Source: DATCRE01 sp964235605
GTDB taxonomy: Bacteria; Bacteroidota; Bacteroidia; Cytophagales; Cyclobacteriaceae
Direction of reading: 5' to 3'
Assembly: GCA_964235605.1 (NCBI GenBank)
Contig: CAXSCR010000006.1
Coordinates: 73,193 to 137,192, forward strand
DNA length: 64,000 nt
The notes below the pieces were generated by a model. That model did no database searches. It had not been told where the DNA came from and worked only from the letters and a program-made list of their open reading frames with translations. Both the position numbers and the translations under genes were made by a program. Positions 32,238-40,862 of this stretch are shown here, one piece after another; positions within the stretch are counted from its first letter, which is position 1, and the number at the start of each line of letters is the position of its first letter.

Positions 32238-33047
32238 CTACAACAGACCAGACCAACAAGCCAATCCCTCAAATTTATTTTTAACATCAATCTCTCCCTC
32301 AAAAATCCCAAACACCGCCGCCCCTGAACCACTCATGCAAGCATATGTTGCACCTAATGAATACAGACTATTCTTTATCTCTTGTATGTCCTGATATTTG
32401 GCAAAAACAGATTCCTCAAAATCATTCTTCAACAAAACTTTCCATTCACTCATTGCGCGACTTTGCAATATAAAACGAAGATCTTGGGCAGGCGTCTTTG
32501 GCACCACCGCTGCATAAGCGAGAGACGTAGAAACATGCACATTGGGTTTAACTATTGCTAAAAATTTTCCGCGAAGATCTATGTTAATATCCGATAGAAT
32601 TTCACCACGCCCACTGCCAAGCATGGGTTTGTTATGAATAAAGAAAGCACAATCACTTCCTAGCTTAGAGGCATATTCATTTAGTCTGCCATCAGGTAAC
32701 CCTAGTAAGAAAATTTCATTCAATACTTTCAGGGTATGGGCAGCGTCAGATGAGCCTCCCCCTAGGCCTGCGCCCGTAGGAATTATTTTATGCAAATGAA
32801 TCTTTACAGGTCCAATGTTAAAATCCTTTTTCAATAAATGATACGCCTTCAAACAGATATTATCGAAAGAATCACCCGGAATATTAGCCCCTGAGCTGGT
32901 GAACGTTAAAACATGCGAGGGGATTATTTCTAATATGTCTGTCCACGGAATAGGGAAGAAACAGGTTTCAAGATCATGATACCCATCAGCGCGCTTACTA
33001 AGTATGTGGAGACCGAGGTTGATTTTACAGGGTGGGAAGGAAACCAT
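32238..33047 (-). CDS. ispE: 4-diphosphocytidyl-2-C-methyl-D-erythritol kinase
   Basis: About 269 residues. Phosphorylates CDP-methylerythritol in the non-mevalonate isoprenoid pathway. GHMP-kinase features: MVSFPPCKINLGLHILSKRA (N-terminal strand with the substrate Lys), the ATP-binding loop PTGAGLGGGSSDAAHTLKVL near residues 96-115, and a C-terminal GATYACMSGSGAAVFGIFEG. The ATG at 33047 (MVSFPP) gives a standard start; the longer reading to 33092 adds 15 residues of low similarity. It lies downstream of fabI on the same strand. Confidence 0.95.
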   Translation of the reverse strand: MVSFPPCKINLGLHILSKRADGYHDLETCFFPIPWTDILEIIPSHVLTFTSSGANIPGDSFDNICLKAYHLLKKDFNIGPVKIHLHKIIPTGAGLGGGSSDAAHTLKVLNEIFLLGLPDGRLNEYASKLGSDCAFFIHNKPMLGSGRGEILSDINIDLRGKFLAIVKPNVHVSTSLAYAAVVPKTPAQDLRFILQSRAMSEWKVLLKNDFEESVFAKYQDIQEIKNSLYSLGATYACMSGSGAAVFGIFEGEIDVKNKFEGLACWSGLL

Positions 33048-33154
33048 AGAATAGTTACGAGCTGTATGCCTTGAGTTGCACGCTTGATTCACTTATTACG
33101 AATGGTGAGCTGCGATCAACGCGTGATCTTCATCTCGCAACTCCAGCTCGTTGC

Positions 33155-33967
33155 TTATTTAGAAAGCCTATCGACCATCTCCTGCGTAATGCCGGTGCAA
33201 GAAAAGCCGCCATCATGCATAAGGTTTTGCATGTTTACCATGCGTGTTAAGTCAGAGAACATGACGGTTATATAATTGGCGCAATCTTCCGCCGTGGCGT
33301 TACCTAGTGGCGACATCATGTTAGCAAAATCGAAGAAAGCATCGAAGCCTGAAATTCCAGCACCTGCTGTTGTTCTTGTAGGTGATTGTGAAATGGTGTT
33401 TACACGAACCTTTTTTAATTTCGCAAAACGTGCACCATAACTTCTGGCAATCGATTCTAACATGGCTTTGGCTTGGGCCATGTCAGTATAATCTGGGTAC
33501 GAGCGTTGTGCGGCTATATAACTTAGCGCAACAATAGATCCCCACTCATTCATGGCATCTAGCTTTTCAGCTGTCTGAAGAATCTTATGGAATGAAAGTG
33601 CAGAAATATCAAGCGTTTTTAAATACCAGTCATAGTTCATATCTCCATATTCTTTTCCTTTACGAATGTTCGGACTCATGCCTATAGAGTGTAGAACAAA
33701 GTCCATCTTACCACCCAATATTTCAACTGATTTAGTAAATAGGTTATTAAGATCTTGTTCGGAGGTGGCATCTGCAGGTATTACTTCTGTATTGCAAGTC
33801 TTGGCCAGTTCATTAATCTTTCCCATGCGCATGGCGATGGGTGCGTTGGTAAGTGTGAAGGAACCTCCTTCTTCATAAATTTTCAAAGCTGTTTTCCAGG
33901 CAATGGAATTCTCGTCGAGGGCACCGAAGATGATGCCGCGTTTTCCTTTCAATAAATTGTAGGCCAT
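33155..33967 (-). CDS. fabI: enoyl-[acyl-carrier-protein] reductase (NADH)
   Basis: 270 residues. Catalyses the last reduction in fatty-acid elongation. The N-terminus MAYNLLKGKRGIIFGALDEN binds NADH. The catalytic residues lie in IVALSYIAAQRSYPDYTDMA with QAKAMLESIARSYGARF (Y-x6-K). The cofactor loop is VNTISQSPTRTTAGAGISGF. The sequence is full length and the ATG at 33967 fits. It precedes ispE, with a structured 107-bp gap between. Confidence 0.95.
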   Translation of the reverse strand: MAYNLLKGKRGIIFGALDENSIAWKTALKIYEEGGSFTLTNAPIAMRMGKINELAKTCNTEVIPADATSEQDLNNLFTKSVEILGGKMDFVLHSIGMSPNIRKGKEYGDMNYDWYLKTLDISALSFHKILQTAEKLDAMNEWGSIVALSYIAAQRSYPDYTDMAQAKAMLESIARSYGARFAKLKKVRVNTISQSPTRTTAGAGISGFDAFFDFANMMSPLGNATAEDCANYITVMFSDLTRMVNMQNLMHDGGFSCTGITQEMVDRLSK

Positions 33968-34231
33968 AGTGCTTAGTTAATTCTTTTTAGAAGGCACAAT
34001 ATTACAAATACTGTCGATAGCACGAAACCCGTCTGTATATTTTTAACAACTGGTCTTAGCGTAAAAGCCCTAAAGGCTTACAAAGTCTCGCGTGTGTATA
34101 TAGGTCTAAATATTCACCTAACGTTAAATAATATTACATTTTATCCGTTATAGGCATCAAAAATTGGAGTCCTTTATTAAACATGTGTTAAAATTGTTTA
34201 AATTTCAATATCGTTAACATTAACCTCACGT

Positions 34232-34972
34232 ATGGAAACAGCTTTTAATATAGAATCTTGGGATCGTTTTATGATCTTTGGAGCTTACACTTGCATTGGC
34301 ATCGCAGTTCTTATTTTACTCTATCACGAATTCAGAATTTTTCAAATTAAAGATTACAAGGAAAAGTATGATTATGTAAATCTTAATGAGATACGATTTT
34401 TCTGGTATGCGGTAATTGCTATCATTCTCTCCATAGCATTGTATACTAATTCCATTGCCACAGAAATGATTACTTCAAAAGGCCGACTCTGGTTTTATGT
34501 GAGAATCTTCATTACAGTGTGTTTCGCCATTATTAGCTATTTTGTTTTCTTTAGTATGGTCCGTATCTATTATCCACGTTCCGTAGAGAAACGCCTAAAT
34601 AAACTTCGTAACAAACCCCGTCTTTCTCCAACAGGTACACCAATGCGTAAACTCAGTGAGGAGGAAGAAAATGCCCATCTTGAACCAAGTCAGATAGCAG
34701 AAGAAGACGGAGGTGTTCACTCTATTGACTATGATGTTTGGATTGATGAAACAACAGGATACAAGAAAGTTGAGAAATATTTGAGTTATCAGCATACAGA
34801 AGAGTGCTCTGAATGTGGGTATTTTACGATGAAGATACATAAGGAAGAGGTTGAGACTTCACCTACAGATAACCAACCTGGTTTACTTGCTAAACACTAC
34901 AAATGCAGTTATTGTGGCCATCGCGAGTTACGGGAAGTGACTATTGCTAGGTTATCTACCAATATTGCTTAA
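34232..34972 (+). CDS. membrane protein with C-terminal zinc ribbon
   Basis: 246 residues. Three membrane spans (about 13-33, 51-71 and 86-108) precede a cytoplasmic stretch with LRNKPRLSPTGTPMRKLSEE and then a zinc-ribbon pair: CSECGYFTMKIHKEE near residue 189 and CSYCGHRELRE near 230, four cysteines in two CxxC knuckles. The family seems restricted to Cytophagales and relatives as far as I recall. No catalytic motif. The gene is followed by a strong terminator. Confidence 0.7.
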   Translation: METAFNIESWDRFMIFGAYTCIGIAVLILLYHEFRIFQIKDYKEKYDYVNLNEIRFFWYAVIAIILSIALYTNSIATEMITSKGRLWFYVRIFITVCFAIISYFVFFSMVRIYYPRSVEKRLNKLRNKPRLSPTGTPMRKLSEEEENAHLEPSQIAEEDGGVHSIDYDVWIDETTGYKKVEKYLSYQHTEECSECGYFTMKIHKEEVETSPTDNQPGLLAKHYKCSYCGHRELREVTIARLSTNIA

Positions 34973-34994
34973 TACCAACATCACTTTTACACAG

Positions 34995-35030
34995 TTAAAA
35001 ATGCCGTGGAAACCTCCTCGGCATTTTTAA
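34995..35030. terminator. perfect 12-bp-arm hairpin terminator
   Basis: TTAAAAATGCCG (34995-35006) pairs exactly with CGGCATTTTTAA (35019-35030). It follows the zinc-ribbon membrane protein by 22 bp and is terminated by a T-run. Confidence 0.9.
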
Positions 35031-35104
35031 TTTTAAGGTATCTGTATGATTGTGAAGAAATTTATTAAAATTCGCGTCGTGTTTAAGAAGCAAACAATTT
35101 TCTG

Positions 35105-35917
35105 ATGAAGATTTTGGCATCCCAGCCTATTGGGATATTTGATAGTGGTATTGGTGGACTTACAGTTGCACATGCAATCAAAGAGCTTTTGCCTGATGAA
35201 AACATGATCTACTTTGGCGATACCGCCCATCTCCCTTACGGCGATAAATCTGAGGCTGCTATTCAAGCGTATTCAATTAAAATTGCCGATGTTCTCCAGA
35301 AAAAAGGGTGCAAGGTTATCGTGATTGCCTGCAATTCCGCGAGTTCAGCCGCAGATGAGTTATTGAAGGAGTATGTAAACAAGGATGTTCACATTATCAA
35401 TGTTATAGATCCGATGGTTGAGCTCGTAACAAGCCAATATTCTGGCAAACAAGTAGGCCTTATCGGGACTAAACGCACTGTACAATCTGGTGTTTACGCG
35501 CGTAAGATAGAGGCAGCTGATAAAAGCATGAACCTTCACTCACTTGCCACCCCGCTACTTGTGCCCATGATTGAAGAGGGTTTCTTTAATAACCAGATCA
35601 GTCACGAAATTATAGCACAGTATCTTTCAGATGTAATCTTACAAAATATCGATGCCCTCATCCTTGCATGTACGCACTATCCATTGATTAAAAAGGAAAT
35701 CGGAATTTACTACAAAACCAACATGCCTATTCTTGATTCTTCACAAGTGGTAGCACTTAAACTTAAACAGTATCTGCAAGAGCGAAAGCTTCTTAATTCG
35801 ACACCTATAGTGAGGCGTGAATTTTTTGTTTCTGACTATACCGAATCCTTCGAGGCATCAACGCGAATTTTCTTCAAAGAGGTGGTTCACCTTGAGGAGC
35901 ACCCGTTGTGGAACTAG
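35105..35917 (+). CDS. murI: glutamate racemase
   Basis: 270 residues. Makes D-glutamate for peptidoglycan. The catalytic cysteine blocks are VIACNSASSAADELL (Cys near residue 79) and LILACTHYPLIKKE (Cys near 190). The N-terminal PIGIFDSGIGGLTVAHAI and YFGDTAHLPYGDKS complete the active site. The length is standard and the ATG at 35105 is the only sensible start. It stands before the complex I operon with a spacer of repeats. Confidence 0.95.
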   Translation: MKILASQPIGIFDSGIGGLTVAHAIKELLPDENMIYFGDTAHLPYGDKSEAAIQAYSIKIADVLQKKGCKVIVIACNSASSAADELLKEYVNKDVHIINVIDPMVELVTSQYSGKQVGLIGTKRTVQSGVYARKIEAADKSMNLHSLATPLLVPMIEEGFFNNQISHEIIAQYLSDVILQNIDALILACTHYPLIKKEIGIYYKTNMPILDSSQVVALKLKQYLQERKLLNSTPIVRREFFVSDYTESFEASTRIFFKEVVHLEEHPLWN

Positions 35918-35962
35918 GGGGGGACGAGGAACGAGGACTGAGGAACGAGGGACGAGGTGAGA
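35918..35962. repeat. ACGAGG-type spacer repeat
   Basis: Right after the murI stop: GGGGGGACGAGGAACGAGGA, then CTGAGGAACGAGGGACGAGG. Same wording as 23536-23640. Between 36055 and 36090 there is also CACTAGCAACCAGTAGCCAA and TAGCTAGCCGC, of the TAGCTGC type seen at 11663-12131. Confidence 0.65.
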
Positions 35963-36092
35963 GAAAAGTAAAAAGAACTAGGATACAATAAAGACTGAGA
36001 TTATGACTGCGACTTATCCAGATAGCACCACTAAATGTTACACCGTAAACACACCACTAGCAACCAGTAGCCAATAGCTAGCCGCTCCCCCT

Positions 36093-37178
36093 ATGTCAAC
36101 TTTTATATTCATTCTTCCATTCATTCTTCTGTACACCATTATAGCGGTTTATGCTGAAAGGAAACTATCTGCCTTTATACAAGACAGACTAGGACCTATG
36201 GAGGCAGGGTATTATGGTATCGCTCAAAGCGTAGCTGATTTGCTTAAGCTTATTCAGAAAGAAGATATAGTTCCTGACAAGGCTGACGCTCCATTATTTA
36301 AGATAGCCCCAATTATAATTTTCACCGCTGTGCTTGCAGGTTTTGCGGTGCTGCCCCTTTCACCGGCATGGGCTGGTGCTGAAGTTGTTTCGGGCTTATT
36401 CTTTTTACTGGCCATCGTATCGCTTGACGTGGTGGGTATTATCGTTGCGGGTTGGAGCTCAAATAATAAATACAGTATGCTGGGCACTATGCGGTCGGCC
36501 GCACAAATTATCTCTTATGAAGTGCCCCTAGGTCTTTCTGTTTTATGCGTTTGTATGGTTTGTAAAACACTTGACTTACAGGAAATATCCTATCAACAAA
36601 GCATTTTTTCAGCTGAACCTCAATATCTATTTGGTATAAAATCTTGGGGCATTGAAACGACAAGCATTGGCGGATTTGTAACCTGGAACATCTTTCGGAT
36701 GCCGTTACTCTTTTTTGCATGGATTATATTTTTTATAGCATCTTTAGCGGAATGCAACCGTGCACCATTCGATTTACCTACTGCAGAATCTGAAATAGTA
36801 GCCGGGTTTAGTATTGAATATTCAGGGTTCAGGTGGGCCGTAATAATGCTTGCTGAATATGGAATGATGCTTTTAGTAAGTATATTGGGATCAATATTAT
36901 TCTTTGGAAGTTGGAGTACCCCATTACCCAATCTGGGCATTTTGAAACTAGCAGAATGGACAAGCGGGGAACCAGGCACAACAGCTTCTTCACTGTTGGG
37001 AATTTTTTGGTTACTGAGTAAGTCTTTGTTTTTTGTTGCTGTGCAAATGTGGGTTAGATGGACTTACCCCAGACTTAGAGTGGACCAGTTGATGGGGCTG
37101 GGTTGGAAATATTTAACACCTTTCGCGTTAGCCTTAATTATATTATGCGGATTTTGGAGCCTAATTTTTACCGTTTGA
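36093..37178 (+). CDS. nuoH: NADH-quinone oxidoreductase subunit H
   Basis: 361 residues, about eight membrane spans. The subunit at the quinone-binding junction of complex I. Conserved blocks: YAERKLSAFIQDRLGPMEAG, GWSSNNKYSMLGTMRSAAQI, SYEVPLGLS, AECNRAPFDLPTAESEIVAG (the key acidic loop) and WVRWTYPRLRVDQLMGLGWK. The sequence ends at TGA 37176-37178, which overlaps the TTG start of the kinase gene. It is the first nuo gene in this cluster; nuoA to nuoG are not in the window. Confidence 0.96.
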   Translation: MSTFIFILPFILLYTIIAVYAERKLSAFIQDRLGPMEAGYYGIAQSVADLLKLIQKEDIVPDKADAPLFKIAPIIIFTAVLAGFAVLPLSPAWAGAEVVSGLFFLLAIVSLDVVGIIVAGWSSNNKYSMLGTMRSAAQIISYEVPLGLSVLCVCMVCKTLDLQEISYQQSIFSAEPQYLFGIKSWGIETTSIGGFVTWNIFRMPLLFFAWIIFFIASLAECNRAPFDLPTAESEIVAGFSIEYSGFRWAVIMLAEYGMMLLVSILGSILFFGSWSTPLPNLGILKLAEWTSGEPGTTASSLLGIFWLLSKSLFFVAVQMWVRWTYPRLRVDQLMGLGWKYLTPFALALIILCGFWSLIFTV

Positions 37179-39223
37179 AAACTCTCAGACCTATTGTTTT
37201 GAGTCTTAGCTTAGTTCTGGCATTTACCATAAGCCATGCGCAAAACGCTATTGATAGTTTAGAGAATTTATTAAAGCAAGACCTTGCAGACTCCACGCGC
37301 ATAAAGGTACTCATCACCCTTTCCAGACAATTTGAATTTGTAACATTTGTAAAAAGCAAACAGTATGCGGAAGAAGCCCTCAAAATAGCAAACAAAAATA
37401 ATTTACTTCCGGAACAGAGCCTGGCTTATCAAACCATCGGCTCAATATATACCGATGCAGGAGATTATACCACCGCACTTAAATTTAATAATAAAGCGCT
37501 TCAAATGAGCTTGGTGTTAAATGACAGTGCACTCATAGCCAATAATTATAATTATATCGCCAATGATTACTACGACTTGGGCGAGTATGATGAAGCCTAT
37601 TTTTATTTTATAGCATCATACCACGTAGCACAAGCTCTTAATGATTCGTTAAAAATGACCGTTTCCTTGCACAATGTGGGTCGTGTTTTTAAACAACTAG
37701 GCCAATATGATAGAGCCTTAAATCATTTTAACATCTCAAAAAAGATCAGTGAAAAAATTAACGATTTTGCAGGCATTGCATACTCAGATGATGAAATAGG
37801 CGATGTGCTCTTAAGAAAAGGAGAGTATGATTCTGCAATGGACGCGCTAACCCGTTCTTTGAAAAGAAGTAAGGAACTTAGAGAAGATGTTTTAAAACCC
37901 AGAACCTTATCTAAGATAGCCAATATTTATCTACACAAAGGCGACTATCAAACTGCACTTACTTACTATGATTCTACAAATGCTTTCCATGTTAGAACTG
38001 GCAATCGATTTGGAATCGCCGAAGTTCAATTAGGACGGGGACTTGTCTTTATAAAGCAAAAGAAGTATGCTGAAGCGCAAGCTTTGATTGAAAAAAGCGC
38101 AAGCATTGCACAGGAAATTAATGCACGGATCCTGGAGATTCAATGCTATAACCAACTTTCTTACCTATGGGAATTGGAAGGTGATTATAAAAGATCATTG
38201 AGCTACTTTAAGCGTTACAAACTCCTAGAAGATTCCCTCTTTAGTCAAGAGACACAAGAAAAACTGTTAAGAGATCAAATTCGGTTTGAGACCGAAACCA
38301 AAGACAGCAAGATTGCCGAGCTTCATGAAGAACAAACGAAGCAAAAGAATGAATTGAAAAAGCAAGAGTTCGTTCGCAATATTCTAGTTGTTGTAATGGC
38401 CTTAAGTGTTATTCTCTTAGTTACCGTTTATCGTAGCGGACAAAGAAGAAGAGAGATTAATATGTTACTGCTTCAACATCAAGAAGAAATGGAGAAACGC
38501 AGTGAAGAGCTAGAACGACTAAACCAGGTTAAAGATAAATTCTTCTCTATTATATCACATGACTTGCGTTCGCCAATTAATGCACTAGCCGGCATGTTAA
38601 ATCTTATCGATAAGGGTGCCGTAAGTGCTGAAGACATGCCTAAACATATTCATGAACTGAAAGCCCGATTCAATCACACCCGTACACTGCTCAATAACTT
38701 GTTAGATTGGACCTTATTACAAATGGATAAGCTGAACCTGCAGCCTACTAAAATTGATCTTAATAAAATAGTAGAAGAAAATATTCAACTCCTTACTTCT
38801 ATTCAAGACAAACAGATCAAGTTTATCAATAAGATACCACCAAATGCGCTAGCCTTTGCTGATTCAAACACCGTAAATCTTGTGTTCAGAAATCTAATGA
38901 CTAATGCCATTAAGTTCACCAATGAAAATGGTGAAGTTACAATAGCCGCAGAAGAAAAGAAGAATGATTGGCTGCTCTATGTAAAGGATACAGGTATTGG
39001 CATAAAACCAGAAATTCTAGAGATTCTTTTCGATAAGACTGCCCCTTATACAACCCGTGGTACCGCCAATGAAAAAGGCACGGGTCTTGGACTTATTCTT
39101 TGTAAAGAGTTTGTTGAAAAAAATGGCGGAAAGATTTGGGTCGAAAGCTATGAAGGCAGCGGAAGCAAATTCTGGTTTACCCTGCCAAAAGCCGAACCAC
39201 CAAGTAAAATTTTTGAAGTTTGA
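37175..39223 (+). CDS. TPR-type sensor histidine kinase
   Basis: About 682 residues. A signal-like N-terminus (MKTLRPIVLSLSLVLAFTIS) leads into tetratricopeptide repeats over residues ~30-340, one membrane span (NILVVVMALSVILLVTVY, ~400-418), a coiled coil, HisKA (FFSIISHDLRSPINALAGML, phospho-His near 462) and HATPase_c (NLVFRNLMTNAIKFTN, DTGIGI, GTGLGLILCKEFVE). The TTG start lies in the sequence TTTGAAA and overlaps the nuoH TGA, a TTGA overlap. A longer ATG reading (37145 or 37103) would overlap nuoH by more. No receiver domain and no adjacent response regulator. Its location between nuoH and nuoI suggests a link to respiratory state, an inference from context only. Confidence 0.9.
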   Translation: MKTLRPIVLSLSLVLAFTISHAQNAIDSLENLLKQDLADSTRIKVLITLSRQFEFVTFVKSKQYAEEALKIANKNNLLPEQSLAYQTIGSIYTDAGDYTTALKFNNKALQMSLVLNDSALIANNYNYIANDYYDLGEYDEAYFYFIASYHVAQALNDSLKMTVSLHNVGRVFKQLGQYDRALNHFNISKKISEKINDFAGIAYSDDEIGDVLLRKGEYDSAMDALTRSLKRSKELREDVLKPRTLSKIANIYLHKGDYQTALTYYDSTNAFHVRTGNRFGIAEVQLGRGLVFIKQKKYAEAQALIEKSASIAQEINARILEIQCYNQLSYLWELEGDYKRSLSYFKRYKLLEDSLFSQETQEKLLRDQIRFETETKDSKIAELHEEQTKQKNELKKQEFVRNILVVVMALSVILLVTVYRSGQRRREINMLLLQHQEEMEKRSEELERLNQVKDKFFSIISHDLRSPINALAGMLNLIDKGAVSAEDMPKHIHELKARFNHTRTLLNNLLDWTLLQMDKLNLQPTKIDLNKIVEENIQLLTSIQDKQIKFINKIPPNALAFADSNTVNLVFRNLMTNAIKFTNENGEVTIAAEEKKNDWLLYVKDTGIGIKPEILEILFDKTAPYTTRGTANEKGTGLGLILCKEFVEKNGGKIWVESYEGSGSKFWFTLPKAEPPSKIFEV

Positions 39224-39328
39224 TCAGATCTTTGATGTTCTGGCCATACCAAATCACATTCCCTCTTTTAAATTGAGTTAGGTCTCTTAATTCCAGACTG
39301 ATATTCTTTCATTCAACCTTTTCTATCC

Positions 39329-39336
39329 TATTTTTG
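39329..39336 (+). promoter_or_regulatory. candidate internal -7 box before nuoI
   Basis: TATTTTTG, an exact TAnnTTTG match ending 10 bases before the nuoI ATG at 39347. It might allow nuoI-N to be transcribed separately from nuoH and the kinase. No -33 element was seen. Confidence 0.3.
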
Positions 39337-39346
39337 TTGCGGAAAC

Positions 39347-40048
39347 ATGATAGCTAAAAAAACATACTGGAAATCAATATCCGAATCAACCCATTCCCTA
39401 TTAGGTGGGCTTAGAATTACTTTTTCACATTTATTGGCTTCACGTAAAAGCCGTAAACCAATTGCCATAACTGATAACAACTATTTTACGCATACCCAAG
39501 GCATTAATACCGTTCAGTATCCCTATGAAATGCAGCCCGTGCCAGATAATGGCAGATACCGCCTTCATAATGAAATTGACGATTGCATAGTATGTGACAA
39601 ATGCGCGAAAGTTTGCCCGGTGGATTGCATTGACATAGAGCCAATAAAGGCGACTGAAGAAATTGGTAAGACATCTGATGGAACTCCCAAAAGAATTTAC
39701 GCGGCTAAATTTGACATTGACATGGGCAAATGCTGCTTCTGTGGCTTGTGCACTACTGTATGCCCAACAGAATGTTTAACCATGACTAAGGTATATGATT
39801 TCAGTACCTATGACATTCATGATCATAATTATGCCTTCGCTGAAATGTCATTGGCCGATATTGCTGCGAAAAAACAACTAGCTGAAGATCAGCAAAAAAA
39901 TAAAGCTGCCGCTGCCACCAAACCTGTCGTATCAACGCCAGCGGTGGCAACGCCTACTTCAAATAGTGAAACACCTGAAGCACCAAAACCTGGCAAACCG
40001 GTTTTCAGACCAAAAATAAAACCAGTGCCACCTCCATCAACAACATGA
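39347..40048 (+). CDS. nuoI: NADH-quinone oxidoreductase subunit I
   Basis: 233 residues. Carries clusters N6a and N6b of complex I through two ferredoxin motifs: CIVCDKCAKVCPVDCI (near residue 83) and CCFCGLCTTVCPTECL (near residue 129). The last 50 residues are a low-complexity tail rich in A, P, T and K (KAAAATKPVVSTPAVATPTS, then PEAPKPGKPVFRP), beyond the core family length. The stop overlaps the nuoJ start by ATGA, so translation is coupled. Confidence 0.95.
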   Translation: MIAKKTYWKSISESTHSLLGGLRITFSHLLASRKSRKPIAITDNNYFTHTQGINTVQYPYEMQPVPDNGRYRLHNEIDDCIVCDKCAKVCPVDCIDIEPIKATEEIGKTSDGTPKRIYAAKFDIDMGKCCFCGLCTTVCPTECLTMTKVYDFSTYDIHDHNYAFAEMSLADIAAKKQLAEDQQKNKAAAATKPVVSTPAVATPTSNSETPEAPKPGKPVFRPKIKPVPPPSTT

Positions 40049-40554
40049 GTATCATTACCATCATGTTTTATTTCTTTGAAATATTGGCGGCAGTTTCTGC
40101 GGTCGCCTTACTCTTCATACGAAACGTATTTTATGGCGCGCTACTTTTAATTGTTTGTCTGTTATCAGTAGCAGGTATTTATGTTTTAACCTTTGCAGAA
40201 TTCATTGCTGTTACGCAGATACTTGTCTATGCGGGTGGCATTCTGGTGGTGATCATTTTTGGAATCATGCTTACCACTAAAATTTCAGGCAAGCCCCTTG
40301 CCGTAGAGAACGCGAACTGGTTTTCTGCTATAATAGCTGGTGGATTTTTCTTCGGGCTATTGAGCACGCTTTTTCTTGACCAAACATTTCCTATAAGTGA
40401 ACCTATAAAGTCTGCTTCCACCAACACCATGCAAATTTTCGGTGTTTTGTTAATGACAGATTTTCTACTTCCATTTGAAATAGCTGCTATCTTACTACTT
40501 ATTACACTAGTAGGCGCCGCCATTACCGCATCAATCACTAAACAAAGAAGCTGA
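40045..40554 (+). CDS. nuoJ: NADH-quinone oxidoreductase subunit J
   Basis: 169 residues with five membrane spans. The conserved block FAEFIAVTQILVYAGGILVV I forms the pi-bulge region (TM3) of the subunit. The ATG shares bases with the nuoI stop (ATGA). It is followed after two bases by nuoK. Confidence 0.95.
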   Translation: MSIITIMFYFFEILAAVSAVALLFIRNVFYGALLLIVCLLSVAGIYVLTFAEFIAVTQILVYAGGILVVIIFGIMLTTKISGKPLAVENANWFSAIIAGGFFFGLLSTLFLDQTFPISEPIKSASTNTMQIFGVLLMTDFLLPFEIAAILLLITLVGAAITASITKQRS

Positions 40555-40556
40555 GC

Positions 40557-40862
40557 ATGTTTCCAATAGAACATATTTTGCTGCTCAGCGCCCTTCTATT
40601 TTCTATCGGATTGATGGTGGTTATTACAAAACGCAATGCCATTATGGTGTTGCTTGGTATAGAACTAATGCTGAACGCCAGCAACCTAAACTTAGTTGCC
40701 TTTAACCAACTTCACCCCGCACTTTTCGATGGCCAGTTTTTCGCGCTGTTTGTTATCATTGTAGCTGTATGTGAAGCTGCCGTTGGCTTAGCTATTGTAC
40801 TCCGCACCTATCAATATTATCAAACTTCGGTACCTGACGAAATAAATGAATTAAAAGACTGA
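40557..40862 (+). CDS. nuoK: NADH-quinone oxidoreductase subunit K
   Basis: 101 residues, three membrane spans. The membrane carboxylates essential for proton transfer lie in VLLGIELMLNASNLNLVAFN and VVAVCEAAVGLAIVLRTYQY. The stop TGA overlaps the nuoL ATG by one base (TGATG). Confidence 0.96.
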   Translation: MFPIEHILLLSALLFSIGLMVVITKRNAIMVLLGIELMLNASNLNLVAFNQLHPALFDGQFFALFVIIVAVCEAAVGLAIVLRTYQYYQTSVPDEINELKD

